In this document: piece by piece, positions 17,015 to 24,689 of the stretch | Layout: each line of letters begins with the position of its first letter | Position numbering within the stretch: position 1 is the stretch's first letter | Source of the DNA: an uncultured SAR86 cluster bacterium | GTDB taxonomy: Bacteria > Pseudomonadota > Gammaproteobacteria > Magnimaribacterales > Magnimaribacteraceae | Assembly (NCBI GenBank): GCA_902630715.1 | Contig: CACOVO010000014.1 | Span: forward strand, 1-37,161 | DNA: 37,161 bases | Reading direction: 5' to 3' | The notes under the pieces: generated by a model | Seen by the model: only the letters and a program-made list of their open reading frames with translations | The model's database searches: none | Told to the model about the DNA's origin: nothing | Translations under genes and position numbers: made by a program

Positions 17015-17470
17015 ATGAGTTTTGAAACAATAATAATAATTTTACAGACCATTGGTCCTTTTACGGTTTTAGTTACTGTCTATTTCTTAGTGACTGAATT
17101 AAAAGAGCAAAACAGAGTAGCTAGGGCCAGTGCTAGACAGAATATCGCAGACAGTCATCAGAAACTTACTCTGGCTGGCCTAGATAAAAGGTTAATCGAA
17201 ATAAAGGTAAAACTGAGAAATGGAGAGGAACTTACAGAGGAAGAAGATGCTGCTTACTTAACCCATTTCACGGCGATTTTAAGAGCCAGGCAAAGTCAGC
17301 ATTATCAGTATGCAATTGGAATGCTTGATGAGTCAGAGTGGTCTGCCATGCTCTCCTCTTTCAGAACACTTCTCAGAGACAAAAAGAACTTAGAAATATG
17401 GACATGGGTATCACCTACGTTTCCTGAAGATTTTGTTGAATTAGTTGAAAAAGAAAGAAATAAAATATAG
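17015..17470 (+). CDS. Small membrane-anchored protein of unknown function
   Basis: 151 residues from the ATG at 17015; a TTG at 17000 is in frame, but the ATG is preceded by GGA at a workable distance and gives a cleaner start. One N-terminal membrane helix (about 4-26) is followed by a charged, helical cytoplasmic part (RVARASARQNIADSHQKL and EELTEEEDAAYL). I do not recognise the family. It is 12 bases upstream of the EAL gene on the same strand, so it may be a membrane partner or sensor of the c-di-GMP module; that is inference from position only. Confidence 0.7.
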   Translation: MSFETIIIILQTIGPFTVLVTVYFLVTELKEQNRVARASARQNIADSHQKLTLAGLDKRLIEIKVKLRNGEELTEEEDAAYLTHFTAILRARQSQHYQYAIGMLDESEWSAMLSSFRTLLRDKKNLEIWTWVSPTFPEDFVELVEKERNKI

Positions 17471-17482
17471 GTCAACAAAGCA

Positions 17483-18559
17483 ATGAAAGATGAACATTTA
17501 GATTACTTATTTAAATCTTTAAAACATCATCCAAGCCCTTACATCATTTGCGAGCTTGATGGCTCTATTAGATGGATAAATTTAGCTGCAGAGTACATCT
17601 TTAGAACAGAAGATATTTCTGAATTAGAACTAAAAAGGATTAATCTTGAAGATAATAAAACCAGTGAAGATCTCATTGCTAAATCTTATTCTACTCCTGT
17701 TGAAATAAAACTCAGGAACATAGATTTCTTTATGAAAACAAGAGTTCACGTGATACCTTCCGAAGCATCGGAAGATTTCATATTAGTTGAGGTTCTATGT
17801 AATTCAAGGATTGGCTTAGAAGCTCTTAGACAAACCATTTCTTGTATAGAGTATGACAGGATTGATTTAGCCTATCAGAAGCAATTTGACTTAAAAACAG
17901 GAAAAGTTACTGGAGTGGAAGCCTTACTTAGATTGAGAGATGAAGAAGGTCAAATTATTCCAAATGATGTGATTATTCCCGAAATAGAAGGAGAGAGTTT
18001 ATTCTCATTGGTTGTAAAGTCTTCGCTGGAAAAACTAAAAGAAATTTTTGCTATCAAATCGAAAATAGGACTGGATAACGCAACCATTTATCTCAATGTT
18101 TCTGCACATACAATAATGCATCCCAAATTTAGCTCTATTTTTTCTAATTTTGTTAACGAAATGGGATTTAAAGATAATGAATTTGGTCTTGAAGTTACTG
18201 AGACAGCTGAGTTAAGTGATACTCAAAGGGCCGGAGCAAACCTACAAAAATTGAAAGATAGTGGAATCAAAATTGCTCTAGATGATTTCGGTGCAGGCTA
18301 TGCCTCTTTGAAATATGTAAAAGACTTGCCGCTGGATGTTATAAAGTTAGATAAACATTTCACAAATGGCTTAGATGATAAGTCCACAGCTAAATTAATT
18401 AGTTTTGTCGTTGAAGTATGCAACTCACTTTCCCTAGAAATGATAGGAGAAGGTATCGAAACAGAAGACCAAAAAGAACAAATGTTAGAAATTGGATGTG
18501 CTATCGGACAAGGATTTCTGATGCATAAACCTGAGTTTATCGAATCACTTAAAAACTAA
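17483..18559 (+). CDS. PAS-EAL protein, probable active cyclic-di-GMP phosphodiesterase
   Basis: 358 residues. A PAS-like sensor domain (about 10-105, with HPSPYIICELDGSIRWIN) precedes a complete EAL domain (about 115-355). Catalytic residues are all visible: EAL motif 146-148, N205 in LNVS, E237 and E240 in EVTE, D267-D268 in LDDFGAGY, K288 in IKLD, E323 in GEGIE, and Q343 in GQGF. The domain should therefore hydrolyse c-di-GMP to pGpG. No membrane segment is seen, so it is cytoplasmic. It is two bases upstream of the cyclase gene, placing both opposing activities on one transcript. Confidence 0.93.
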   Translation: MKDEHLDYLFKSLKHHPSPYIICELDGSIRWINLAAEYIFRTEDISELELKRINLEDNKTSEDLIAKSYSTPVEIKLRNIDFFMKTRVHVIPSEASEDFILVEVLCNSRIGLEALRQTISCIEYDRIDLAYQKQFDLKTGKVTGVEALLRLRDEEGQIIPNDVIIPEIEGESLFSLVVKSSLEKLKEIFAIKSKIGLDNATIYLNVSAHTIMHPKFSSIFSNFVNEMGFKDNEFGLEVTETAELSDTQRAGANLQKLKDSGIKIALDDFGAGYASLKYVKDLPLDVIKLDKHFTNGLDDKSTAKLISFVVEVCNSLSLEMIGEGIETEDQKEQMLEIGCAIGQGFLMHKPEFIESLKN

Positions 18560-18561
18560 GA

Positions 18562-20016
18562 ATGGATAAGATATCGAAGAATAAAACTTCAAAAGGTGCG
18601 GAGGAAATTTTACTAGCTCAGATAAAACAGGAATTTACTACTCCTGCTGATGCCATTTCTGATTATCTAGAGCTCGTTGAAAAAAAACTTCTTGAAAGTA
18701 ATATCTCCATGGAAGAGGAGATTGAACAGATTAAATCAGGTTGCAGAAGGCTAATTGATCAATACGAAGAGGCATTTCTAGAAAATACGGGTCCTAATGC
18801 GACAACCATTAAGAAAACTCCTGAAGAATACTCTGAACTTAGACACAATCTAAGAACTCCATTAAATGCAATTATTGGTTATAGCGAAATACTCATAGAA
18901 GATTTAGAAGATGACCTGAGTGAAGAATCATTAAAAGATTTGCAAAGCATTATAGATTTATCTAGAGAAACAGAAACAGCAATCGAAAACTTTGTTGATT
19001 ATATTCGTGGAGAGGCGACAAAGAGCTCGTCGGGAGATTCACAACTTGAATCAGCTGAATCACTATTTAAGTCTTTAGGTGACATCAATTACTCTCTTGA
19101 ACTTGATGAAAGTCTTGAAGGTGCAGATATTTTAATTGTTGATGATAACAAAACGAATTGCGAAGTTCTTGAGAGACGCTTAACAATGCAAGGATTGCAG
19201 TGCAGGACGGCCTTTGATGGAAAAACGGCTATTAAGGAAGTTGAAGAAAAATTACCAGATTTAATTCTTCTTGATGTTATATTGCCGGACATAAATGGAC
19301 TTGAGCTACTTAAGAAATTTAGAAGCGACAATACTAGTGAAAATCTACCAATCATCATGGTCTCAGCATTCAATGATGTTGATGGGATTGCAAAATGCAT
19401 ACAGCTAGGTGCTCAAGACTATCTTCCTAAACCGCTAAATGGAACCATATTGCTAGCTAAAGTAATTTCATCTTTGGAAAGGAAATTTTTTAGGGAAAGA
19501 GAAAAAGAGTTAGTAAACAAATTACATATTCAAGCCACTACTGATCAATTAACAGGAATTTCAAATAGAAGAGTTGTATTTGAAGAACTTGAAAATGCTT
19601 ATGTAGATCTTAACTCCGGTAAAAAGAAGGATTTTTCTGTGATAATGATAGATATTGATTTCTTTAAATCGGTAAATGATACATATGGCCACTCAGGAGG
19701 AGATGAAGTTCTCAAAGCTATGGCAAATGTTTTGAAAAATTTTATTACTGAACCTAATATTGTTGGCAGGATTGGTGGCGAAGAATTCCTCGCGTTTGTA
19801 TTTGATCAAGAAAATATAAAAGATTACTGCGATGATCTTCGTAAAGAAATTCACTCTATAAAGGTAGTTCATGAAGACCATGAAATTTCTATTACAGCCA
19901 GTGGGGGGGTTGCAATAACTTCCGAGTCCAGAAACGCATCAGATGTTATAAACAAAGCAGATGAAAGGCTGTATGATGCTAAGAAAACCGGAAGAGACAA
20001 ATTTGTTATTAGTTAA
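18562..20016 (+). CDS. HisKA-like / receiver / GGDEF protein, probable diguanylate cyclase
   Basis: 484 residues in three parts. A helical N-terminus contains a histidine-kinase-like dimerisation box RHNLRTPLNAIIGYSEIL (H95), but no ATPase (HATPase) domain follows. Next is a receiver domain (about 187-305) with acidic pair D194/D195, phospho-acceptor D238 and K290. Last is a GGDEF domain (about 320-484) with metal ligand D364 and an intact GGEEF (405-409). The inhibitory I-site RxxD is absent (T396 and N399 at those positions), so product inhibition through that site is not expected. It makes c-di-GMP under phosphorylation control, probably from the hybrid kinase encoded opposite. It lies between the EAL gene and the DivK-like receiver. 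Confidence 0.93.
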   Translation: MDKISKNKTSKGAEEILLAQIKQEFTTPADAISDYLELVEKKLLESNISMEEEIEQIKSGCRRLIDQYEEAFLENTGPNATTIKKTPEEYSELRHNLRTPLNAIIGYSEILIEDLEDDLSEESLKDLQSIIDLSRETETAIENFVDYIRGEATKSSSGDSQLESAESLFKSLGDINYSLELDESLEGADILIVDDNKTNCEVLERRLTMQGLQCRTAFDGKTAIKEVEEKLPDLILLDVILPDINGLELLKKFRSDNTSENLPIIMVSAFNDVDGIAKCIQLGAQDYLPKPLNGTILLAKVISSLERKFFREREKELVNKLHIQATTDQLTGISNRRVVFEELENAYVDLNSGKKKDFSVIMIDIDFFKSVNDTYGHSGGDEVLKAMANVLKNFITEPNIVGRIGGEEFLAFVFDQENIKDYCDDLRKEIHSIKVVHEDHEISITASGGVAITSESRNASDVINKADERLYDAKKTGRDKFVIS

Positions 20017-20030
20017 TGATGGAGATATAA

Positions 20031-20393
20031 ATGGCTAAAATTTTATATGTTGAAGATAACGAAATGAATAGAGACATGTTATCTAGAAGACTTCAGCGAA
20101 GAGAGCACGAAATTTTATTAGCGTTTGATGGAAAAGAAGGTCTCGATATGATGAAATCCGAAAAACCCGATATTGTTCTAATGGATATGGGTCTTCCTGT
20201 TATGGACGGATGGGAAGCAACAACAACAGCCAAAGCCGATCCAGAAATAAAAGATATACCTATAATCGCGCTTACTGCACATGCCTTAGAGTCCGATAGA
20301 GAAAAAGCGCTAGATTGCGGTGCAGATGACTTCGATACTAAACCTGTAGACTTTAAGAGGTTATTAGGAAAGATTGAAGGTCTTTTAGAATAA
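20031..20393 (+). CDS. Single-domain response regulator (DivK/CheY-like)
   Basis: 120 residues, only a receiver domain: acidic E8-D9, phospho-acceptor D52 in VLMDMGLPVMDG, T83 in ALTAHA, and a lysine in DTKPVD. The MAKILYVEDNEMNRDMLSRRL start and LMDMGLPVMDG block resemble DivK-type regulators that sit in hybrid kinase cascades. With no output domain it would act as a phospho-shuttle or allosteric partner. GGAGATATAA precedes the ATG. It is the last plus-strand gene of the module and ends 9 bases from the end of the convergent hybrid kinase. Confidence 0.93.
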   Translation: MAKILYVEDNEMNRDMLSRRLQRREHEILLAFDGKEGLDMMKSEKPDIVLMDMGLPVMDGWEATTTAKADPEIKDIPIIALTAHALESDREKALDCGADDFDTKPVDFKRLLGKIEGLLE

Positions 20394-20402
20394 GATCATT
20401 CA

Positions 20403-23384
20403 TTATTGATTAAATATATTTGAGACCATAGCTGACAATTCATCCATTGAAACCTCATCTTTCTTGACCATCCCTGCAACATTCTTTTCTAGCATCTCTC
20501 TTTGCACCTCTGAAAGATCCTTACCAGAATATACAAGCACAGGAGCCCTTTCGGCTTCGTTTACTTCCCTCATATAATTCTCTAAAAATTCAAATCCATC
20601 CATTCTTGGCATTTCTAAATCAAGGACAATTAAGTTAGGATTATTGGCTAACTTTTCTAATCCCTCTTTACCATCTTTAGCAGTATCAAATTCAAAGCCA
20701 GCATCACTGAGCATTCTAGAGAGCAAATCCCTCACATCAGCATCATCATCAATTACTAGGACTGTACCATCTGGATCAGATACAGATATAAGCCGAGATA
20801 CAGTCTCTAAGAACAAGTCTCTATTAATCGGTTTTGTCAAATAATCGTCAGCACCTAATGATTGAGATAAGACGTCTTGTGATAATTGGCTCACCATGAC
20901 TACAGGCATATCCTTAAGCTGAGGATCACTTTTACACTCCTTCAATATGGACCATCCATCCCTTCCTGGCATCAAAACATCCAAAAGAAGTAGCTTAGGC
21001 TGCATCTCTCTTACGATTTGCATTCCCTTTTCGCCATCTACAGCTCCTACGAGTTTTAATCCAATTTTCGATAAAGTCCTGCGTATAAGATCATGCATAG
21101 CTACATCGTCATCAATTAGAACCACAATTTTTTCTTCCTCTGAAAGTTTATCTATCGTGTTTCCTCCCTCTACTTCGTCAAAATCCTGAGGACATTCTCT
21201 AGGAACATATAAAGTGAAGACTGATCCAACACCTAATTCACTGGTAACAGTTACATCACCACCCATCATTTCTGCTAATTTTTTAGTAATGGGTAGTCCA
21301 AGTCCTGTCCCACCGTGTTTTGCAGAAGTTGATCTCTCTGCTTGTTCATACTCTCTAAAAACTTTACTGAGTCCTTCCTCAGACATACCCTCGCCAGTGT
21401 CAGTTACAGCGAATCTAATCATCTCTATTTCGTCTTCAAAAAAGGTGTCTACATCAAGAGTGACGGTTCCATTGGAAGTGAACTTAAAACCATTACTAAG
21501 AAAATTGGTTAAACATTGCCTTATTTTTGTTTCATCTTGCGTCATAGAGCCAAGAGCATCCTGCAAATTAACTTTAAAACCATTGTCATTTGATGCTGCA
21601 AGAGGCCCGGTGACGTCTTTTATCGTATCAACCATGCCCTCAATTTCGAAACTGGTTAGGTATAGCTCCATTCTTCCAGCTTCAATCTTAGATATATCCA
21701 GAATATTGTTGATAAGAGACAAAAGGTGACTTCCAGCTGAAGTAATTTTTTTTAGATCGGGCAACAAATCTTCGTAACCGAGATCTTCACAATCCTCAGC
21801 TAACATTTCTCCATAACCTAAAATTGCATTTAAAGGAGTTCTTAACTCATGACTCATATTTGCAAAAAATCTAGTTTTCTCTGCATTGGCATCTCTTGCC
21901 TCATCTCTAGAAGTCTCCATCTCACTTGTACGAGCAGAAATTAATGCATTAACCTCATCAGACATTCTTGAGAATGCTAAAGACATAAGTTCCACTGAAG
22001 CCTCTTCATTGCCCGCATCATCTCCCTCTTTGGCTAGTTCGGTCATTTTCGTGATGTCATCGAGAATAAGCTTCTGAGCGTCACCTTCTAATTGATCAGC
22101 AAGAAAAGACATTTTTTCAATTATCACTCTGTCTCTTTCTTTTCTTCTTTTTGCTTGCTCTTTTCTGATATCTTCCATCTCCAATAAATGGCCTCTGTAA
22201 CTGTGAAGGGCTGTTGAGAGGTGCCCTACTTCATCATTTTTTGAAGCTAAGAGCCCATGGCGTTCGGGCATCTTTTGGGTATGATCTCCTTGGGTTAAAC
22301 CTTCTAGAACTGCAATTGCACGGGTGATTCCTCCAAAAGTTCTGTATGTAATATAAGCGGTTAATCCAACAATAAATAGAATCATTAGAGCTGAGACAAA
22401 ATAACTCCTTGCAAGAACTTCTGAAGCTCTTTCCATAGCTAACTTCTCATCTTTAAAAATAAATAATTCAGCTTTATCTGAAGACAAATAAGTACTCAAT
22501 GGAATTAGAGTAATGGAAGCTCCTAGATCGGTGTCCTTTGAACTGTGTCTGCTACCATTTTGGGTCATCAATAGATTTGCTTTTTCTACAATATCTGAGT
22601 AATTCTCAATACCAAATCTAGCCTCAGAACTGAAATCATCTGAAGAATAGTCCTCTTCAAGAGAAATTAACCCTTCGGGAGTTTGGATTCCAGTTCTTAC
22701 TTCGAATTCATCCTCGAAAATCTCAATAGCTTTCCTAACGTCAACTCCTAGAATTATATTAGCAAAAGTTTCTTGATTGACTTTTATTGGGAATGAGTAA
22801 GTCTGGTTTAGTGTAGCGGTCTGCTCACTGTCAATATCAACGATCTTTAAGGTAGATTGTCTAGGCCTTTCCGAAATATCTCTTATATGTGAATCGAGAT
22901 ATGAAAAAAATTCAGGCCTTGCTCTAGGGCTGCATGCATCTATACCTAATAAATCTAATGCACTTCCACAATAAAATCTTTGACCATTTGGAAAATAAGC
23001 CATAACGAAACTTAATTCTCCATCATCAAGTTCCTCTTCAAATATATATTCAATAAGGTACTGAAGATCTCCAAGGGACCTACTTTCTATCGTATTAAAA
23101 ATTGGGTTCAAATAACTGCCTGTTGAATCGACTTCATCAACAAAAGTTTCATCATCGGGATCCCATATATCCCCTTTTTCTCCGAAACCTGGAAGCCAAC
23201 TTGACATGGATTCATAGGTTCCATTGAAGGTCTGATACCAGGCAGACTCGTAAAGCACCACCAAGGATTCACCAGCAGCATCTTCTTGGATAGAATCTCT
23301 GCTTTCTGTGGAGAAATAGAAAACTACAGTTACCAGCAGATAGCCTACTACTACAAACAGCAGAAGTTGCAGTCTAATTGACAT
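20403..23384 (-). CDS. Membrane hybrid sensor histidine kinase with two C-terminal receivers
   Basis: 993 residues. TM1 about 7-25; periplasmic sensor about 26-326 (Cache-like in size, with two cysteines at 139 and 151); TM2 about 327-346; HAMP about 347-400; a coiled coil; HisKA with NMSHELRTPLNAILGYGE (H512); HATPase with DTGEGM (662-667) and GGTGLGL (691-697). Two receivers follow, with phospho-acceptors D802 (LLDVLMPGRDG) and D922 (VLDLEMPRMDG). It autophosphorylates on H512 and relays to its own receivers. No Hpt domain is present, so output to other regulators needs a separate Hpt or direct transfer. The convergent placement next to the receiver and cyclase genes suggests they are its targets. 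Confidence 0.95.
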   Translation of the reverse strand: MSIRLQLLLFVVVGYLLVTVVFYFSTESRDSIQEDAAGESLVVLYESAWYQTFNGTYESMSSWLPGFGEKGDIWDPDDETFVDEVDSTGSYLNPIFNTIESRSLGDLQYLIEYIFEEELDDGELSFVMAYFPNGQRFYCGSALDLLGIDACSPRARPEFFSYLDSHIRDISERPRQSTLKIVDIDSEQTATLNQTYSFPIKVNQETFANIILGVDVRKAIEIFEDEFEVRTGIQTPEGLISLEEDYSSDDFSSEARFGIENYSDIVEKANLLMTQNGSRHSSKDTDLGASITLIPLSTYLSSDKAELFIFKDEKLAMERASEVLARSYFVSALMILFIVGLTAYITYRTFGGITRAIAVLEGLTQGDHTQKMPERHGLLASKNDEVGHLSTALHSYRGHLLEMEDIRKEQAKRRKERDRVIIEKMSFLADQLEGDAQKLILDDITKMTELAKEGDDAGNEEASVELMSLAFSRMSDEVNALISARTSEMETSRDEARDANAEKTRFFANMSHELRTPLNAILGYGEMLAEDCEDLGYEDLLPDLKKITSAGSHLLSLINNILDISKIEAGRMELYLTSFEIEGMVDTIKDVTGPLAASNDNGFKVNLQDALGSMTQDETKIRQCLTNFLSNGFKFTSNGTVTLDVDTFFEDEIEMIRFAVTDTGEGMSEEGLSKVFREYEQAERSTSAKHGGTGLGLPITKKLAEMMGGDVTVTSELGVGSVFTLYVPRECPQDFDEVEGGNTIDKLSEEEKIVVLIDDDVAMHDLIRRTLSKIGLKLVGAVDGEKGMQIVREMQPKLLLLDVLMPGRDGWSILKECKSDPQLKDMPVVMVSQLSQDVLSQSLGADDYLTKPINRDLFLETVSRLISVSDPDGTVLVIDDDADVRDLLSRMLSDAGFEFDTAKDGKEGLEKLANNPNLIVLDLEMPRMDGFEFLENYMREVNEAERAPVLVYSGKDLSEVQREMLEKNVAGMVKKDEVSMDELSAMVSNIFNQ

Positions 23385-23414
23385 GTCTTAAAGAAATGCT
23401 TTTAAAAACGAACC

Positions 23415-23807
23415 TTAATCTAGGTTAAAACTTAACCTAACTTGAACGTTATTAGCTTTGACAGACTGACCATTAAAGGAAGGTGGTACATAGACCCATT
23501 TTCTTACAGCTTTTATTGCAGATCTCTCGAAAACACCCTGAGGTGATGCTTCTACAACATAAGGGTCTAAAACTGCTCCATCTGTATCAACATCAAATTC
23601 AACAACTACGTAGCCTTCTTGTCCTTTCCTTAGGGCTTTTCGTGGAAAAGAAGGAAGCTTTGCATAATTTCTTTCCACTGTTATCTCAGTCTCGTCCTCT
23701 CCCACATATCCTATGTCTACAGCTGTAAAGACACTTGAAGCAAATATTCCTGCTATGAAAATAGCTAAGCTTCTTATTAAAAATTTATAAGCTTTGTATA
23801 AAGACAT
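23415..23807 (-). CDS. Short TonB C-terminal-domain protein
   Basis: 130 residues. An N-terminal membrane anchor or signal (about 10-30) leads with almost no linker into a TonB C-terminal domain: LPSFPRKALRKGQEGYVVVEF, ERSAIKAVRKWVYVPP, and NNVQVRLSFNL. Normal TonB proteins have a long proline-rich periplasm-spanning segment, which is missing here. It therefore probably cannot reach an outer-membrane receptor alone, and may be a structural or signalling TonB-like protein. It is 30 bases upstream of the hybrid kinase on the same strand and divergent from the CBS-domain gene. Confidence 0.85.
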   Translation of the reverse strand: MSLYKAYKFLIRSLAIFIAGIFASSVFTAVDIGYVGEDETEITVERNYAKLPSFPRKALRKGQEGYVVVEFDVDTDGAVLDPYVVEASPQGVFERSAIKAVRKWVYVPPSFNGQSVKANNVQVRLSFNLD

Positions 23808-23865
23808 TATGGTTTACTCCTATTTAAGTCTATATTATACACCTTTTGTAAATCTTAAAATTAAA

Positions 23866-24288
23866 ATGAGTAAATCAAAGAAAGTTAAACATTACTTGGC
23901 AGGGCAGCGCTATTGGGAAGTATTTGTAATAGATAAAGAGGAGACTGTAGGTCACGCTTGCGAATTGATGGATAAGAATAGGATTGGAGCCTTAATAGTA
24001 GTTGACAAAAAGACGGATATTGAACACAGCCATGTTATAGGAATAGTTACAGAGAGAGATATTGTAAAAACAATTTCACATCATCTTGAAAACATCGAAG
24101 ATAGAACAGTCGATCAAATAATGACAAATTCCGTTGTAAGTACAACCCCTGATGCAACTTCCGAAGAGGCAGTTAGCCTGATGGTTGAAAATCAAATAAG
24201 ACATTTAGCAGTTATGGAGGAAGATATATTGTTAGGTGTTATTTCAATGCGCGATCTTTTCTACTCATTAAATTACTTGAGTAAATAG
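23866..24288 (+). CDS. Two-CBS-domain protein
   Basis: 140 residues from the ATG at 23866, chosen because an earlier in-frame ATG (23794) lies inside the divergent TonB gene and would add a poorly conserved-looking extension. Two CBS motifs form a Bateman module: the first about 15-75 (VGHACELMDKNRIGALIVVD, VIGIVTERDIV) and the second about 82-138 (IMTNSVVSTTPDATSEEAV, LLGVISMRDLF). Such stand-alone modules bind adenine nucleotides and regulate partner proteins. The gene's TAG overlaps the GTG start of the next gene by one base, implying co-translation. Confidence 0.9.
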   Translation: MSKSKKVKHYLAGQRYWEVFVIDKEETVGHACELMDKNRIGALIVVDKKTDIEHSHVIGIVTERDIVKTISHHLENIEDRTVDQIMTNSVVSTTPDATSEEAVSLMVENQIRHLAVMEEDILLGVISMRDLFYSLNYLSK

Positions 24289-24689
24289 TGAAGGTTCTTT
24301 TTTCTTGTGTTGAAAATTCGTGCAGAAGTCAGATAGCTGAAGCTTTGGCAAAAAAATTTACCAATCAAGGAATTGACTTCCTTAGTGGAGGGTCCGAACC
24401 TAGCGGTGTTGTAAATCCTATGGCAATAAAATTGCTTAGATCTGAAGGAATCAATTTGATTAGTCACAAATCGAAGAATGTATCAGAATTTGAGAATATC
24501 AAAATAGATTATCTTATTTCAATGGGATGTGGAGATTTATGCCCTAATGTTTTTGCCGATAAGAGAATCGAATGGAATATTCCCGATCCTAAAAATATGA
24601 ATGAATCTGAATTTCAAGATGTTATAGAGAATATAAGAGGTAAAGTCCTAAGATTAATTGATACTATCTATAACGAACATTCTCTCTAG
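24288..24689 (+). CDS. Thioredoxin-type arsenate reductase / low-molecular-weight phosphatase family protein
   Basis: 133 residues, starting at a GTG that overlaps the CBS gene stop. The P-loop is C-V-E-N-S-C-R (C7 to R13), the CX5R signature of LMW phosphatases, and the catalytic Asp is D100 in IPDPKN. A redox cysteine pair in MGCGDLCP (C81, C85) matches the ArsC subgroup that reduces arsenate to arsenite with thioredoxin, so an ArsC-like role is preferred. No arsenite pump or ArsR is nearby, so a phosphatase role remains possible. Its 3' end overlaps the convergent hydroxy-acid oxidase gene by 26 bases. Confidence 0.85.
   Translation: MKVLFSCVENSCRSQIAEALAKKFTNQGIDFLSGGSEPSGVVNPMAIKLLRSEGINLISHKSKNVSEFENIKIDYLISMGCGDLCPNVFADKRIEWNIPDPKNMNESEFQDVIENIRGKVLRLIDTIYNEHSL

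Noticed and set aside
21214-21729. 171-codon plus-strand open frame inside the hybrid kinase gene
   Set aside because: It lies antisense to the conserved HATPase and HisKA region; serine/proline-rich content is typical of a reverse-frame shadow.
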